Assembly: GCA_965206025.1 (NCBI GenBank)
Contig: CBDBIU010000005.1
Location: 310,001 to 374,000, forward strand
DNA length: 64,000 nt
Direction: 5' to 3'
From: G963668345 sp965206025
GTDB taxonomy: Bacteria > Acidobacteriota > Terriglobia > Bryobacterales > UBA6623
The notes beneath the pieces are model-generated. The model saw nothing but the letters and a program-made list of their open reading frames with translations. It was not told the origin of the DNA and ran no database searches. This document shows, piece after piece, positions 26,035 through 34,730 of this stretch. Positions within the stretch are counted from its first letter, which is position 1; each line of letters begins with the position of its first letter. The position numbers and the translations under genes are program-made.

Positions 26035-27537
26035 ATGCCATCGTTTCGAGACATATCCATCAAAGGGAAGCTAACCACGGTCATCTTGACGACGAGCGGA
26101 ATTGCGCTATCGCTTGCCGGCGGAATGATCCTGCTCTACGAGTATTTCCACTACCAGGAAAACGTAAGCAGCGAACTCACGATCGTTGCGGAAATGATCG
26201 GGTTCAACACAGCGGCGGCGATCGTCGTCGGCGATGGCCAGACGGCCGTGAACACGCTGCAAGCGCTGCGGGCCGACGACCGAATACTCGCCGGCCGGCT
26301 CTACACGAAAGAGGGCAAGACCGTAGCTACCTTTTTCCGAGAGGATACGGGAACCCCTGACGTGCCCATCGTTCTGCGCGAGCCGGGCGATTACTTGGAA
26401 GGCGAACATTTGCTCTTGTTCCGTCGTGTGGTGATGGACGGAGAGACCGTAGGGTCAATCTATCTTCAAGCTAGCCTGGAGGGAGCTCGGGAGAGACTGT
26501 GGCAGGATGCGGGGTTCATCGGTTTCGGCATGCTGTTGTCTCTCACGGTGACTCTTCTCGTTTCCACCCGGTTGCAGAAGCTTATAGCCGATCCGCTGCT
26601 TCGCCTGGCTCGCGTGGCAAAGGGCGTGTCGGAGGAAAAAGACTACTCGGCGCGGGTTACACGGGGAGGGAACGACGAACTGGGAGTCTTGATTGACGCC
26701 TTCAATCAGATGCTCGAGAAGGTAGAAGACAGAGGTGCGCACCTCGAGGCTGAAGTCACAAAGCGAACGCGCGCCCTGGCGGAAAGCGAAGAGCGAAGCC
26801 GCCGATTGGTTGAGACGACGAACGTGATTCCGTGGGAAGCCGATGCCGACACCTTGCAGTTCACCTACGTTGGCCCTCGCATTGCCAAACTTTTGGGCCA
26901 CGAGGCCCAAGATTGGGGGATGGAGAACTTCTGGACCGACCATCTGCATAAACCGGACCTCATCTTCGTCGGCCCGAGAGAGCAGCTCGATGGCGGTCCC
27001 CACGACCTGCCCGGAGATGACAAGTTCTTAACAAAGCCCGTCACGGCCGGCGCACTGTCGGAGATGATCCTACACCCGGCGGCTGAAAATTCCGACCTAC
27101 CCATCGATTCGCCGGACCGATCTCCCGGGGCGGAATCCGCCGAAGGATCGCCAGGTCTTCGAATCCTGGTCGTGGAAGACCTCCCGGAAAACCAGATCTT
27201 GATGACCCACCTCCTAGAGCACCAAGGGCATTCCGTCATTATCGCGTCCAATGGCAAGGAAGCTGTTCGGCTATTTGAAGTAGAGACCTATGACCTCGTG
27301 CTCATGGACCTTCAAATGCCCGAGATGGGTGGTTTCGAAGCCACTGTCCAGATTCGCACGATGGAGCGTTCCAAAGGCGGCCACACCCCAGTGATCGGCG
27401 TAACCGCTTACGCCATGAAAGGGGACCGCGAACGCTGCCTGAGCGTCGGAATGGATGAGTATATTGCTAAGCCCATCCATCGCGAGCAATTGTTTGAGGC
27501 GATAGAGCGCTGCCTCCGCTCCCGCACCGCGGCCTGA
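26035..27537 (+). CDS. CHASE8-HAMP-PAS-receiver protein lacking a kinase core
   Basis: A 500-residue protein. It has a membrane helix (about 15-36), a periplasmic CHASE8-like domain (40-150), a second helix (158-178), HAMP (180-235) and a coiled linker. A PAS start (VIPWEADADTLQFTYVGPRI, 264-283) is cut near residue 308. The next residues look like the end of a receiver domain (DDKFLTKPVTAGALSEMI, 328-345). A complete receiver follows at 375-495 with phospho-acceptor Asp425 and Lys near 478. The HisKA and ATPase domains expected in such hybrid kinases are absent, most simply by an in-frame internal deletion. The ATG lies seven bases after the YfiR remnant. Confidence 0.75.
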   Translation: MPSFRDISIKGKLTTVILTTSGIALSLAGGMILLYEYFHYQENVSSELTIVAEMIGFNTAAAIVVGDGQTAVNTLQALRADDRILAGRLYTKEGKTVATFFREDTGTPDVPIVLREPGDYLEGEHLLLFRRVVMDGETVGSIYLQASLEGARERLWQDAGFIGFGMLLSLTVTLLVSTRLQKLIADPLLRLARVAKGVSEEKDYSARVTRGGNDELGVLIDAFNQMLEKVEDRGAHLEAEVTKRTRALAESEERSRRLVETTNVIPWEADADTLQFTYVGPRIAKLLGHEAQDWGMENFWTDHLHKPDLIFVGPREQLDGGPHDLPGDDKFLTKPVTAGALSEMILHPAAENSDLPIDSPDRSPGAESAEGSPGLRILVVEDLPENQILMTHLLEHQGHSVIIASNGKEAVRLFEVETYDLVLMDLQMPEMGGFEATVQIRTMERSKGGHTPVIGVTAYAMKGDRERCLSVGMDEYIAKPIHREQLFEAIERCLRSRTAA

Positions 27538-27594
27538 TCCCCCGGTACTGAAGACGTCCGCTGGTCGGGACCTTCTCGCCCAGCCCTCGACGCC

Positions 27595-27786
27595 CAGCCC
27601 TCTTTTCTCATCAGCGGCCGCCGGGAATGGAAGCGAATGCCCGCCGTCAGGGATGTAGGGGCGCGATTCATCGCGCCCGCTTGCCGGCATACTGTACGCT
27701 GGGCGACCTACACAAACTGTCGCCGCGAGCCCTGGCCACCGGGCCCTTCGCTCCAATCACTGTGACAGTGGTGAGAAATGCAGTTA
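27595..27786. repeat. family C element with REP-like palindrome
   Basis: Left end CAGCCCTCTTTTCTCATCAG, right end AGTGGTGAGAAATGCAGTTA. The body carries the same GGGGCGCGATTCATCGCGCC palindrome as the copies at 19502 and 48281. It lies between the receiver protein and the split gene; no gene inside. Confidence 0.72.
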
Positions 27787-27840
27787 GCCGTATTGGCGCC
27801 CTGCAGCCGCGGGACACCCCCCCGGGGGCCGGGCAGTCAA

Positions 27841-27960
27841 GGCAGAAGCTTGGGCTTGGACGGCGATTCGCCGGTTCCCTTAGACGCCACCGGCGGCAGA
27901 AGCTCGGGTTTGGGCGGCGATTCGCCGTTCCCCTTGGACGCCACCGACGGCAGAAGCTCG
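27841..27960. repeat. 54-bp tandem repeat, about 2.2 units, in the split gene
   Basis: The word GGCAGAAGCT recurs at 27841, 27895 and 27949, so the period is 54 bases (18 codons). It encodes the Pro/Lys/Ser-rich tail of the interrupted coiled-coil protein. The repeat is in frame. Confidence 0.8.
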
Positions 27961-28114
27961 GGTGCAAAAACCGACAGTGTCTTGGCGAGGTTTTCGATGT
28001 CGGCGCCCTCTTCGATGGTCACTTCGTTTTCCACCCAATTGCACAACGGAATATGCCGGAAGTAGATTCTTTCCTGAAGCACCAGTGACTTGCGGGTGGC
28101 GAACAACATCTTTT

Positions 28115-28570
28115 GGCTCTTCTGGGATTTTAGTGGCTGGCGGCGGTGAGTGACGGATCCCTCGCCACTGTGAGGCCGACCTCCCGGAGCCTGCTTCGGT
28201 GCCATTCAAGGGCTTCGTGACAACTCTACGGCCCCCAAGGCCGGGCGGCGACTGCGTTGGCCAAAAAGAATTACTGATAAACAAAGGGTTACGAGTAGAG
28301 CAAGGCTGCTGGCAGGTAGTCGTACAGTCTCCCGAAGGCTGTGAAATGCAGATCCACAACTGTCATCCAGTGGCCACACTCAAAGAGATAACTCCCTGTT
28401 TATCAGTGTCTTATTCCCTTTACGAGTTGCCCACGACCGGACTGGCGTGTAGGGTATTTGGGGATTTCTTGGCCGCCTTTTGGGCTCCGATGTGACTGCG
28501 GGCGACGTCGGGTCGGCAGGATGGAGGAGCCGGCTACCCGTTGGCCACCCACTAAAAACCCGGAAGAGCC
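28115..28570. mobile_element. MITE family A, copy 2 (inverted), perfect 8-bp duplication
   Basis: A 456-bp copy in the opposite orientation to the other two. It is flanked by CATCTTTT on both sides (28107-28114 and 28571-28578). The host sequence on either side joins to a single frame when the element and one duplicate are removed, so the insertion is recent relative to gene decay. Confidence 0.95.
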
Positions 28571-28840
28571 CATCTTTTGTTCGCGGATGAATCGCCGCTG
28601 CTCGGTGCGGAGGTCGCTGAGGAAATCATCGAGCGACTGGCGGCGGGCTACTTCCTCGCGAAGGTGGTTGACCTCTTCCAGCGTGTCTTTCTGCGCTTGG
28701 ATCGAGGCGCGCGCCTCGCTCAGAGATTGACGTTCCCGCGCCAGTTGTACCTCCAGCCGCTGCTGCATGATATAGACGGCCAGCAAGGCCGAACCCAAAG
28801 CAATGAGAATCGGGAGGACTACCCAGAGAATCGCTGTCAT

Positions 28841-29141
28841 ATCATCCGCCGTGTTTCGAGAACGACACCGCTATTATACACTCGCTTTTTCTAGACAAAA
28901 CGTTCGTGGAATGAGCGGCAAATAGTAGTATTTGGACCGCCAACGCCGTTCTGATATTGGCGAAACACTTTAGCGCACAATAGAGAACTTACTTAGCCTG
29001 CTTTTCTCGCCCGCCCGCGAGTGCGTGCCGCCGGGACAAGTGTGTCACTCGGGGAGGGGTTTCTTGAACCAAGCGGACGTCCCGGAACAATCGGTCGATG
29101 CGATTCCCTGCCGGCCGACGGTAACATGGCGAAAATCGCCG
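28841..29141. other. gene-free spacer with a family C fragment
   Basis: About 300 bases. A TTAGCCTGCTTTTCTCGCCC end fragment sits near 28995-29015, and the preceding 28860-28990 is unusually AT-rich and likely holds the promoter of the split gene. No reading frame is convincing. Confidence 0.4.
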
Positions 29142-30434
29142 TCAGAACAACTCTTCGCTCCAATTCTCGATGATTCCCTTCAGATGGCTGACAAACTGAT
29201 CCCCGACGGCGCCGTCCAGCAAACGGTGATCGAAGCTGAGCGTGACATAGCATATCGAGCGGATCGCAATCGCATCATCGATGACCACGGGCGCCTTATG
29301 AATCGCTCCCAACCCGAGGATCGCCGCCTGGGGCTGGTTGATCGCCGGAGTCGCCAGCAGGCTGCCGAAGCTGCCGTAGTTTGAAATCGAAAACGTGCCT
29401 TGATGCACTTCTTCCGGTTTGAGGCGCTTGCCGCGAGCCCGCTCGGCCAGATCGACAAGCTCTTGCTGGAGCGCCGCGACGTTTTTCCGATCAACATTTC
29501 GGATCACCGGCACAAGAAGTCCGTCCTTCAACGCCACCGCCACACCGACGTTGACGTCGAAGTGGAAAATGACCTGCTCCCCGTCAAGTGAAGCGTTGAC
29601 GGTGGGGAACTCTTTGAGGGCCGAGGCTGTCGCCCGCAGAAAAAAGGGCAGGAACGTCAGCTTCACTCCCGACCGCTCGAAGAACGTTTGCTTGCCTGTC
29701 TCCCGCAGGCGAGCTACCTGGGTCACGTCCACTTGATGGATGGTCGAAACGTGGGGAGACACTCGCTTCGTGAGCACCATGTGCTCGGCGATCTTCTTGC
29801 GCATGATGTTCAACGGCTCGGCGCGATAGTCTCCGAACCGCGCTTGGGGAGCGCTCGGAAAAGCGTCCAACGACCCTGCCGGCGACGGCGGGGCGGCCTC
29901 GGCCTGGCCGCCCGCTTCGAGGAAAGCTTCGACGTCTTTCTTTGAAATGCGCCCGCCTTGCCCGGTGCCTCTGACCTGCCGCAGGTCGATACCGTGCTCC
30001 TTGGCCAGCCTGCGTACGAGGGGGGAGGAACGTACGCTATCCCCGTCGTCGGCCGTGGCCGGGGCGGGATCGGCCGTTGCGGGCGGCGTGCTCGGCTCGG
30101 GGACCGCTTCGGCGGCAGCAGCGGAAGCCTGGGCCGCGGAGGCCTGGGATGGCTCGGCATTCCTCGTAGCTTCGTGCAGCTGCCCCTGGCCCGCTCCGGA
30201 GCCGTCGCCGATCCGCGCGAGAACGCTGTTGATCTCGACCGTTTCGCCTTCCCCTACCAGCATCTCCTCCAACGTGCCGGCGACCGGGGCCGGCACCTCG
30301 GAATCCACCTTGTCGGTGGAGATTTCAAGCAGCGGCTCGTCGCGCTCTACCTTGTCGCCGACTTTCTTGAGCCACTTGGTAACCGTTCCCTCGACAATGC
30401 TCTCCCCCATTTGGGGCATCAAAACGTCCGTCAT
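29142..30434 (-). CDS. 2-oxo acid dehydrogenase E2 (dihydrolipoamide acyltransferase)
   Basis: A 430-residue E2. One lipoyl domain (1-78) has the lipoylated Lys in EISTDKVDSEV. An Ala/Pro-rich linker and an E3-binding domain (about 130-170, SPLVRRLAKEHGIDLRQV) follow. The catalytic domain carries the terminal DHRLLDGAVG motif (His and Asp). It is the last gene of lpd-lipB-E2, and its start overlaps the lipB stop by four bases. Whether it serves pyruvate, 2-oxoglutarate or branched-chain dehydrogenase is open; the MTDVLMPQMGESIVEGT opening is SucB-like. No E1 gene is nearby. Confidence 0.92.
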   Translation of the reverse strand: MTDVLMPQMGESIVEGTVTKWLKKVGDKVERDEPLLEISTDKVDSEVPAPVAGTLEEMLVGEGETVEINSVLARIGDGSGAGQGQLHEATRNAEPSQASAAQASAAAAEAVPEPSTPPATADPAPATADDGDSVRSSPLVRRLAKEHGIDLRQVRGTGQGGRISKKDVEAFLEAGGQAEAAPPSPAGSLDAFPSAPQARFGDYRAEPLNIMRKKIAEHMVLTKRVSPHVSTIHQVDVTQVARLRETGKQTFFERSGVKLTFLPFFLRATASALKEFPTVNASLDGEQVIFHFDVNVGVAVALKDGLLVPVIRNVDRKNVAALQQELVDLAERARGKRLKPEEVHQGTFSISNYGSFGSLLATPAINQPQAAILGLGAIHKAPVVIDDAIAIRSICYVTLSFDHRLLDGAVGDQFVSHLKGIIENWSEELF

Positions 30435-31234
30435 TCGACTCCCCTCTCGGCGATTCCCCGGCGCGAGGCGCCCTCGATCGCCGCGCTTCCCGGCTGCATG
30501 TCACGTGAGAAGACTTGTCCGAAGTGCCATACCAGCCGCGCTTTGAGATCCTGTCGGGGTAGTTGTCGGCCCAGCAGCCGTTCCAGAGACGTCACCGGCT
30601 TCGAGATCCCACAGGGCACAATGAGATCGAAATAGTCCAGATCCGTCGACACGTTGAGAGCAAGCCCGTGCGAGGTGACCCAGCGGCTGATGTGAACTCC
30701 GATCGACCCCAGCTTCGCCCCCCGATGCCAGACACCCGTGCACCCCGCCACCCGCTCGGCCTCTACGCCGAAGTCCGACACCGTGTTCAACATCACCAGC
30801 TCCAGCGCTCTGACGTAGGCCGTGATATCACGCTTCCAGCGGCCAAGATCGACAATCGGGTACGCCACGATCTGGCCCGGCCCGTGATAGGTGACGTCGC
30901 CGCCGCGATCGGTCTCGCGGACGTCCACCTTTAGCTCGGCTAGCCGAGCTTCCGCGGCAAGGATGTTTTGGACCTTTGCGTTGCGGCCCAGCGTAATGAC
31001 GTGCAGATGTTCGACCAGAAGCAGCTGATCGGCGATCTCTCCGCTCTTTCGCCGTGCGACGAGATCTCTTTGTATATCCCAGGCGCGGCTGAAACTTATC
31101 CGGCCGAGATCTTCGTATCGGCAGGGTTGGCTGGGCTCTGGGGAAGCCGGCTCCACCCGGGCGGAAAAGTCAGCATCCGCGGTACCCGCCGTTGATCCCG
31201 CGGTTAAGCCCTCTGTTGAAACGGTCGCGCTCAT
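30431..31234 (-). CDS. lipB: lipoyl(octanoyl) transferase
   Basis: A 267-residue LipB that moves octanoyl from ACP to the lipoyl domain of E2 proteins. Signatures are RGGDVTYHGPGQ, the TGVW stretch and the acyl-thioester Cys in IVPCGI. The first about 40 residues are a low-complexity Ala/Thr/Glu leader before RYEDLGRISF. An ATG at 31234 follows the lpd stop by five bases; a TTG at 31243 would overlap it. Its place between E3 and E2 genes fits a self-contained lipoylation-dehydrogenase operon. Confidence 0.93.
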   Translation of the reverse strand: MSATVSTEGLTAGSTAGTADADFSARVEPASPEPSQPCRYEDLGRISFSRAWDIQRDLVARRKSGEIADQLLLVEHLHVITLGRNAKVQNILAAEARLAELKVDVRETDRGGDVTYHGPGQIVAYPIVDLGRWKRDITAYVRALELVMLNTVSDFGVEAERVAGCTGVWHRGAKLGSIGVHISRWVTSHGLALNVSTDLDYFDLIVPCGISKPVTSLERLLGRQLPRQDLKARLVWHFGQVFSRDMQPGSAAIEGASRRGIAERGVE

Positions 31235-31239
31235 TCCCC

Positions 31240-32634
31240 TCAAGCGTTAATCGTCATTCCGTAGACGCCGCTAAAAGCCTCTTGGACTGCCTCGGAGAGC
31301 GTCGGATGGGAGTGAATGGTGTACATCATCGACTCGACGGTCGCTTCCCCGGACATGGCCACTACGGCTTCTGAAATCAGCTCCGTCGCCAGGGGGCCGA
31401 TGATGTGAACCCCCAAAATCTCGTCCGTCTTCTCGTCGGCGACGACTTTGACGAACCCCCCGCGATGGCCCAGAATCGACGCTTTGCTGTTGCCACCAAA
31501 ACCGAACTTGCCGACCTTGACAGCGCGGCCTTTCTCCTTGGCCGCCGCCTCGCTGAGCCCCACGCTGCCGATCTGCGGCTCGCAATAGGTAGCCGCGGGA
31601 CTTCGCCGGTAATTCAGCGGCTCGACATCCTTTCCCGCCAAGCGCCCGACGGCCACTAACCCTTCCATCGAGGCTACATGCGCCAGTTGCGGCGTGCCGG
31701 CCACGATGTCGCCGATCGCGTACACTCCCGCTTCCGCGGTTTTCATCCATTGGTCAACGAGGATAAAGCCGCGATCAGTCTCGATGGCCGTGTTTTCGAG
31801 GCCGATATTTTCCGTGTTCGGCTTGCGGCCCACCGCGATGAGCACTTTTTCGGATGAGAACCGCTGCCGTTGCTCGTCCGAGCCGGTGAACTCGATGCTC
31901 ACGCCCGCGCCGTCCTCGGTCACCTGCTCGACCTTCGCTCCCGTGTGAATCTGAATACCCTTCTTCCGGAACGCTCGCGCCAGCTCGCGGGAGACGTCTT
32001 CGTCCTCGCTGGGAACCAGCCGGGGCAGCATCTCGAGGATCGTCACCTCGGCGCCTAAGCTGCGGTAGAGGGAAGCGAACTCGACGCCGACAGCGCCCCC
32101 ACCGACAATGGCCAGCGACGCCGGGACGGCCTCGAGATCGAGGATTTCGACATTGGTGAGAATCCGCGCCGGATCCGCTTCGAGGCCGGGCAGCGTCTGC
32201 GCTTCCGATCCGGTCGCCAAGATGATGTTCTTGGCCGCGATCTGCTTGGCGTCGTCCCCGTCCGACACCTCGATCCTGCGGTCGCCCAGCAGTTTACCGT
32301 AACCCCGAAGCGTGTCGATCTTGTGTTTCTTGAAGAGGAATTCAACACCCTTGGCATGACGCGCCACGATTTCGTTCTTGCGCTCGATCATGCGGGGGAA
32401 ATTCAGCTCGACACCCTTCTGGATGATGCCGAACTCCTCACCATGGAGAGCGTACTCGTACAATTCCGCGAAATGAAGCAGGGCCTTGGTGGGAATGCAG
32501 CCGACGTGCAGGCAAGTGCCGCCCAGATGGCCTCTCTTTTCGACCACCCCGACCTTGAGGCCGTACTGCGCGGCGCGGATGGCGGCGACGTATCCGCCTG
32601 GTCCGCTGCCGATCACACAAACGTCATACACCAT
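31240..32634 (-). CDS. lpdA: dihydrolipoamide dehydrogenase (E3)
   Basis: A 464-residue flavoprotein disulfide reductase that reoxidises the lipoyl arm with NAD+. It has the FAD-binding GSGPGGY (9-15), the redox pair Cys41/Cys46 in GGTCLHVGCIPTK, the second Rossmann GGGAVGVEF, and the C-terminal HSHPTLSEAVQEAF with the catalytic His-Glu. It is the first gene of the operon. Confidence 0.96.
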   Translation of the reverse strand: MVYDVCVIGSGPGGYVAAIRAAQYGLKVGVVEKRGHLGGTCLHVGCIPTKALLHFAELYEYALHGEEFGIIQKGVELNFPRMIERKNEIVARHAKGVEFLFKKHKIDTLRGYGKLLGDRRIEVSDGDDAKQIAAKNIILATGSEAQTLPGLEADPARILTNVEILDLEAVPASLAIVGGGAVGVEFASLYRSLGAEVTILEMLPRLVPSEDEDVSRELARAFRKKGIQIHTGAKVEQVTEDGAGVSIEFTGSDEQRQRFSSEKVLIAVGRKPNTENIGLENTAIETDRGFILVDQWMKTAEAGVYAIGDIVAGTPQLAHVASMEGLVAVGRLAGKDVEPLNYRRSPAATYCEPQIGSVGLSEAAAKEKGRAVKVGKFGFGGNSKASILGHRGGFVKVVADEKTDEILGVHIIGPLATELISEAVVAMSGEATVESMMYTIHSHPTLSEAVQEAFSGVYGMTINA

Positions 32635-32665
32635 GGGAGATTCCAGTTTATCAGAGCGACCCGGC

Positions 32666-32848
32666 TAGCCCGCTTTTCTCACCACGTGGCGAGGCGAAGT
32701 GCGTGAGAGGCCCGTCAGTACAAGGCGCGCGCCGCTCGGCGCGCGGAGGTGTACTTGAACAGTACGTTGAGCACGGCGAGCAAGCGCAACGCAGTAATGG
32801 CGGGCCTATTGCGTGCTTCGACCGTCAGGTGGTGAGAAATGCCGGCTA
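32666..32848. repeat. family C element (full-length, 183 bp)
   Basis: Starts TAGCCCGCTTTTCTCACCAC and ends GTGGTGAGAAATGCCGGCTA, so both ends finish in TA as expected for a TA-duplicating element. The body includes GTCAGTACAAGGCGCGCG and AACAGTACGTTGAGCACGG. An inverted, closely related copy is at 54054-54251. It lies in the promoter region of lpdA. Confidence 0.8.
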
Positions 32849-33010
32849 GCCCTGCCGCCGAGGCATGCGCTCACGCCGCACTTCCAGCGCGCCGCCGAGC
32901 GCAGCGTGTTGATTTCGGGACATTTCGCGCAGTGACGCACATAGACCCAATTGGAGGGATCATCGGCGCCGACGTTGTCTATCGAAGCGTTATGTGTCGC
33001 AATGTGTTAC

Positions 33011-33241
33011 ATGAAAAGAGCATCAACTCGAGAACTACGTTTGAGAACGCGAGCGATCCTCGAAAAGGTCGCCGCCGGGCGGGTTTTCGTCATTGAAGAT
33101 AAGGGTACTCCCGTCGCCGAGTTGCGGCCTTTTCAGATCATCGCGCCGACTCGGCGTCTACCGAACCGGGAGAAACTTCTGAGCAAGCTTCCCCGCGTGA
33201 AGACGGACAGTGCGCGGATGCTGGAAGAAGATTGCTGTTGA
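33011..33241 (+). CDS. Phd/YefM-family antitoxin without a partner toxin
   Basis: A 76-residue protein beginning MKRASTRELRLRTRAILEKV and then GRVFVIEDKGTPVAELRP, the classic Phd/YefM DNA-binding fold. The C-terminal toxin-binding tail is short. A PIN-domain or RelE-type toxin normally follows within a few bases; here the next gene is ydcH-like on the opposite strand. The antitoxin is therefore an orphan or acts on a toxin elsewhere. An in-frame start at 32951 is possible but less likely. Confidence 0.8.
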   Translation: MKRASTRELRLRTRAILEKVAAGRVFVIEDKGTPVAELRPFQIIAPTRRLPNREKLLSKLPRVKTDSARMLEEDCC

Positions 33242-33251
33242 GAAGAGAGTC

Positions 33252-33485
33252 CTAGGCCGACTCCTGTTGGTGTTGCCGCACCAGATCGTACATCTTGTCC
33301 TTGAGATGTAGCTTGAGCTTCTTGAGCCGCATTTCCTCGACCTGCTCCTCCTGGGTTGGAAACCGCCGAGCGGTAAGTTCCTCAATCCGGCGATTGTAAT
33401 TCGAGTGTTGCTCCGCAAGCTGGCGGTACTCTTCGTTGGTTTCCATCAGTTGGGCGGACAGGTACTCTCGAGGGATGCTTGCCAT
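33252..33485 (-). CDS. YdcH/DUF465-family small coiled-coil protein
   Basis: A 77-residue helical protein: LMETNEEYRQLAEQHSNYNRRIEELTAR, then EEMRLKKLKLHLKDKMYDLVRQH. This is the DUF465/YdcH pattern. Function of the family is unknown. The gene is convergent with the antitoxin, ten bases apart. Confidence 0.85.
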   Translation of the reverse strand: MASIPREYLSAQLMETNEEYRQLAEQHSNYNRRIEELTARRFPTQEEQVEEMRLKKLKLHLKDKMYDLVRQHQQESA

Positions 33486-33805
33486 GAAGTTTCTCCTGGA
33501 GTCGTAACCGCGGGATGCGGTTGGGGGAGATGGCGGACAAAGGGTGAGTGGATCTGGGGACCTGACATCGACATCATAGTTGCCGCTTCATGTCCTCATT
33601 TGCCCCGCCAATCCAACCTTACCAGAGTTTCAGAACGATTTCAATTACGACTTGCGCCGTCGTTAGAAGGGTCGGCCGGCGGAAAGTCCAGGAGTCCCTC
33701 GCCCAGTGCGCTAGGCCGAGCCAACCTCTTCGGCGGCACGACCGTCGGCGAAAGGCTGTTCGGAATCGGCGGCTGACTGCCGCGGTCGGGAAAGGCTACG
33801 GGCCT
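33486..33805. other. gene-free stretch
   Basis: About 320 bases between ydcH-like and the rimI remnant. A minus-strand frame (about 33650-33805) is open and Pro-rich but lacks any start codon and family match. No repeat of the main families is seen. Confidence 0.35.
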
Positions 33806-34296
33806 TTATCCGCGCGGCGCCGAACCCGATTCCCGCGGCCACTGGAATCGCATTCGAACGGCATCTTCACGCGGATTGACATAATAATCTTGCCGCCGCC
33901 CGATTTCGGAGAATCCCAGCTCTTAATAGAAGCCGATCGCCGCGGCATTGCTCGCTCTAACCTCTAGAAACACGCTGCCGTCCGTTTGGTTCAGCAACGG
34001 GACCACAAGAGATCGCCCAAAACCTTTGCGCGCTGCTCGGGAGCCACGGCAAGATTGAGGATCTCGATTTCGTCAGCACCGAGGGAGCGGTAAATCAGGA
34101 AGCCGATCACCGCTTCCCCGACCTTCCCGCCAGGGCCACTTCCGTCGGCGACCAATCCCGCCAGGGCCACTTCAACGTGCGCAATCCGCCGATAGCTCTC
34201 TTCCCTCCATTGAGCGGCCTGCGGAGCTAGGGCTTGTATCTCCAGGATACGGGGCAGATCGCCGGGCGTGATAGGGCGTAGAATCACGGTCGCCAT
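33806..34296 (-). pseudogene. rimI: broken rimI-like GNAT acetyltransferase gene
   Basis: The 5' part reads as a RimI-type ribosomal-protein N-acetyltransferase (ATVILRPITPGDLPRILEI, ESYRRIAHVEVAL, DEIEILNLAVAPEQR). Near 34003 the frame shifts, and the protein continues in another frame as LNQTDGSVFLEVRASNAAAIGFY. An in-frame TAA follows where family members have a residue before LGF; then ELGFSEIGRRQDYYVNPREDAVRMRF to the final stop at 33806. One frameshift plus one nonsense codon make it a pseudogene. All acetyl-CoA-binding segments are otherwise recognisable. Confidence 0.8.
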
Positions 34297-34730
34297 GGCA
34301 CCAGTGTACCGGCTGGCAACCGGCTTTCTATTGCCGGCATTGGTTTGCCCAAGCGATGCCTAGCCCGCCTAGGTGGGCTCGCCGGCGATCGAGAGAGCAT
34401 GTTCGACCGCCCTTGCCGGGCCATGTTCCCCGGGGGCAAATCGAAGCGCAACCGACCGGGGGCGGCACCACTCACCACATAGTCATGGCACCCCGATATG
34501 GCATAGAAGGCTACTAAACCCTTGCCTGGAAGCCTACTAAACCCTTGCCTGCCCGCCAACCGATTAACCGGATGAACCTTCCCGGAACGAGGGAACCGCC
34601 GACCGGACGAGCTTCAAGTCGGGCGTGACTTGCTTCGGGGAAATCTCAAAGGAAAGTCTGTCAGGAAGAGGGTCCCCTGAGTTGATGCTCGGTGACCGCT
34701 TCCTCGTCGCGGACCAAAGGAGCACCAAGG
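34297..34730. other. gene-free stretch with a short tandem duplication
   Basis: Upstream of the secreted-protein gene. It contains an adjacent direct repeat of CTACTAAACCCTTGCCTG (near 34511 and 34534). The ribosome binding site AAGGAG for the next gene is at about 34718. No gene is seen. Confidence 0.4.

Larger units (their letters stand above)
27837..28840 (-). pseudogene. membrane-anchored coiled-coil protein gene split by a family A MITE
   Basis: The 5' part (28840 to 28571, 90 codons) gives an N-terminal membrane helix (WVVLPILIALGSALLAVYI) and a long coiled coil. The 3' part resumes at 28106 with LFATRKSLVLQERI and ends at TGA 27837. Removing the MITE (28115-28570) and one CATCTTTT copy restores a continuous 179-codon frame. 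Its C-terminus holds an 18-residue repeat (PELLPSVASKGNGESPPK type). The interrupted allele would end inside the MITE at 28403 after a foreign tail. Function of the intact gene is not recognised. Confidence 0.85.

Noticed and set aside
27841..27960. Short tandem repeat considered as a CRISPR array
   Set aside because: The 54-bp units are contiguous, in frame and protein-coding, with no unique spacers between them.
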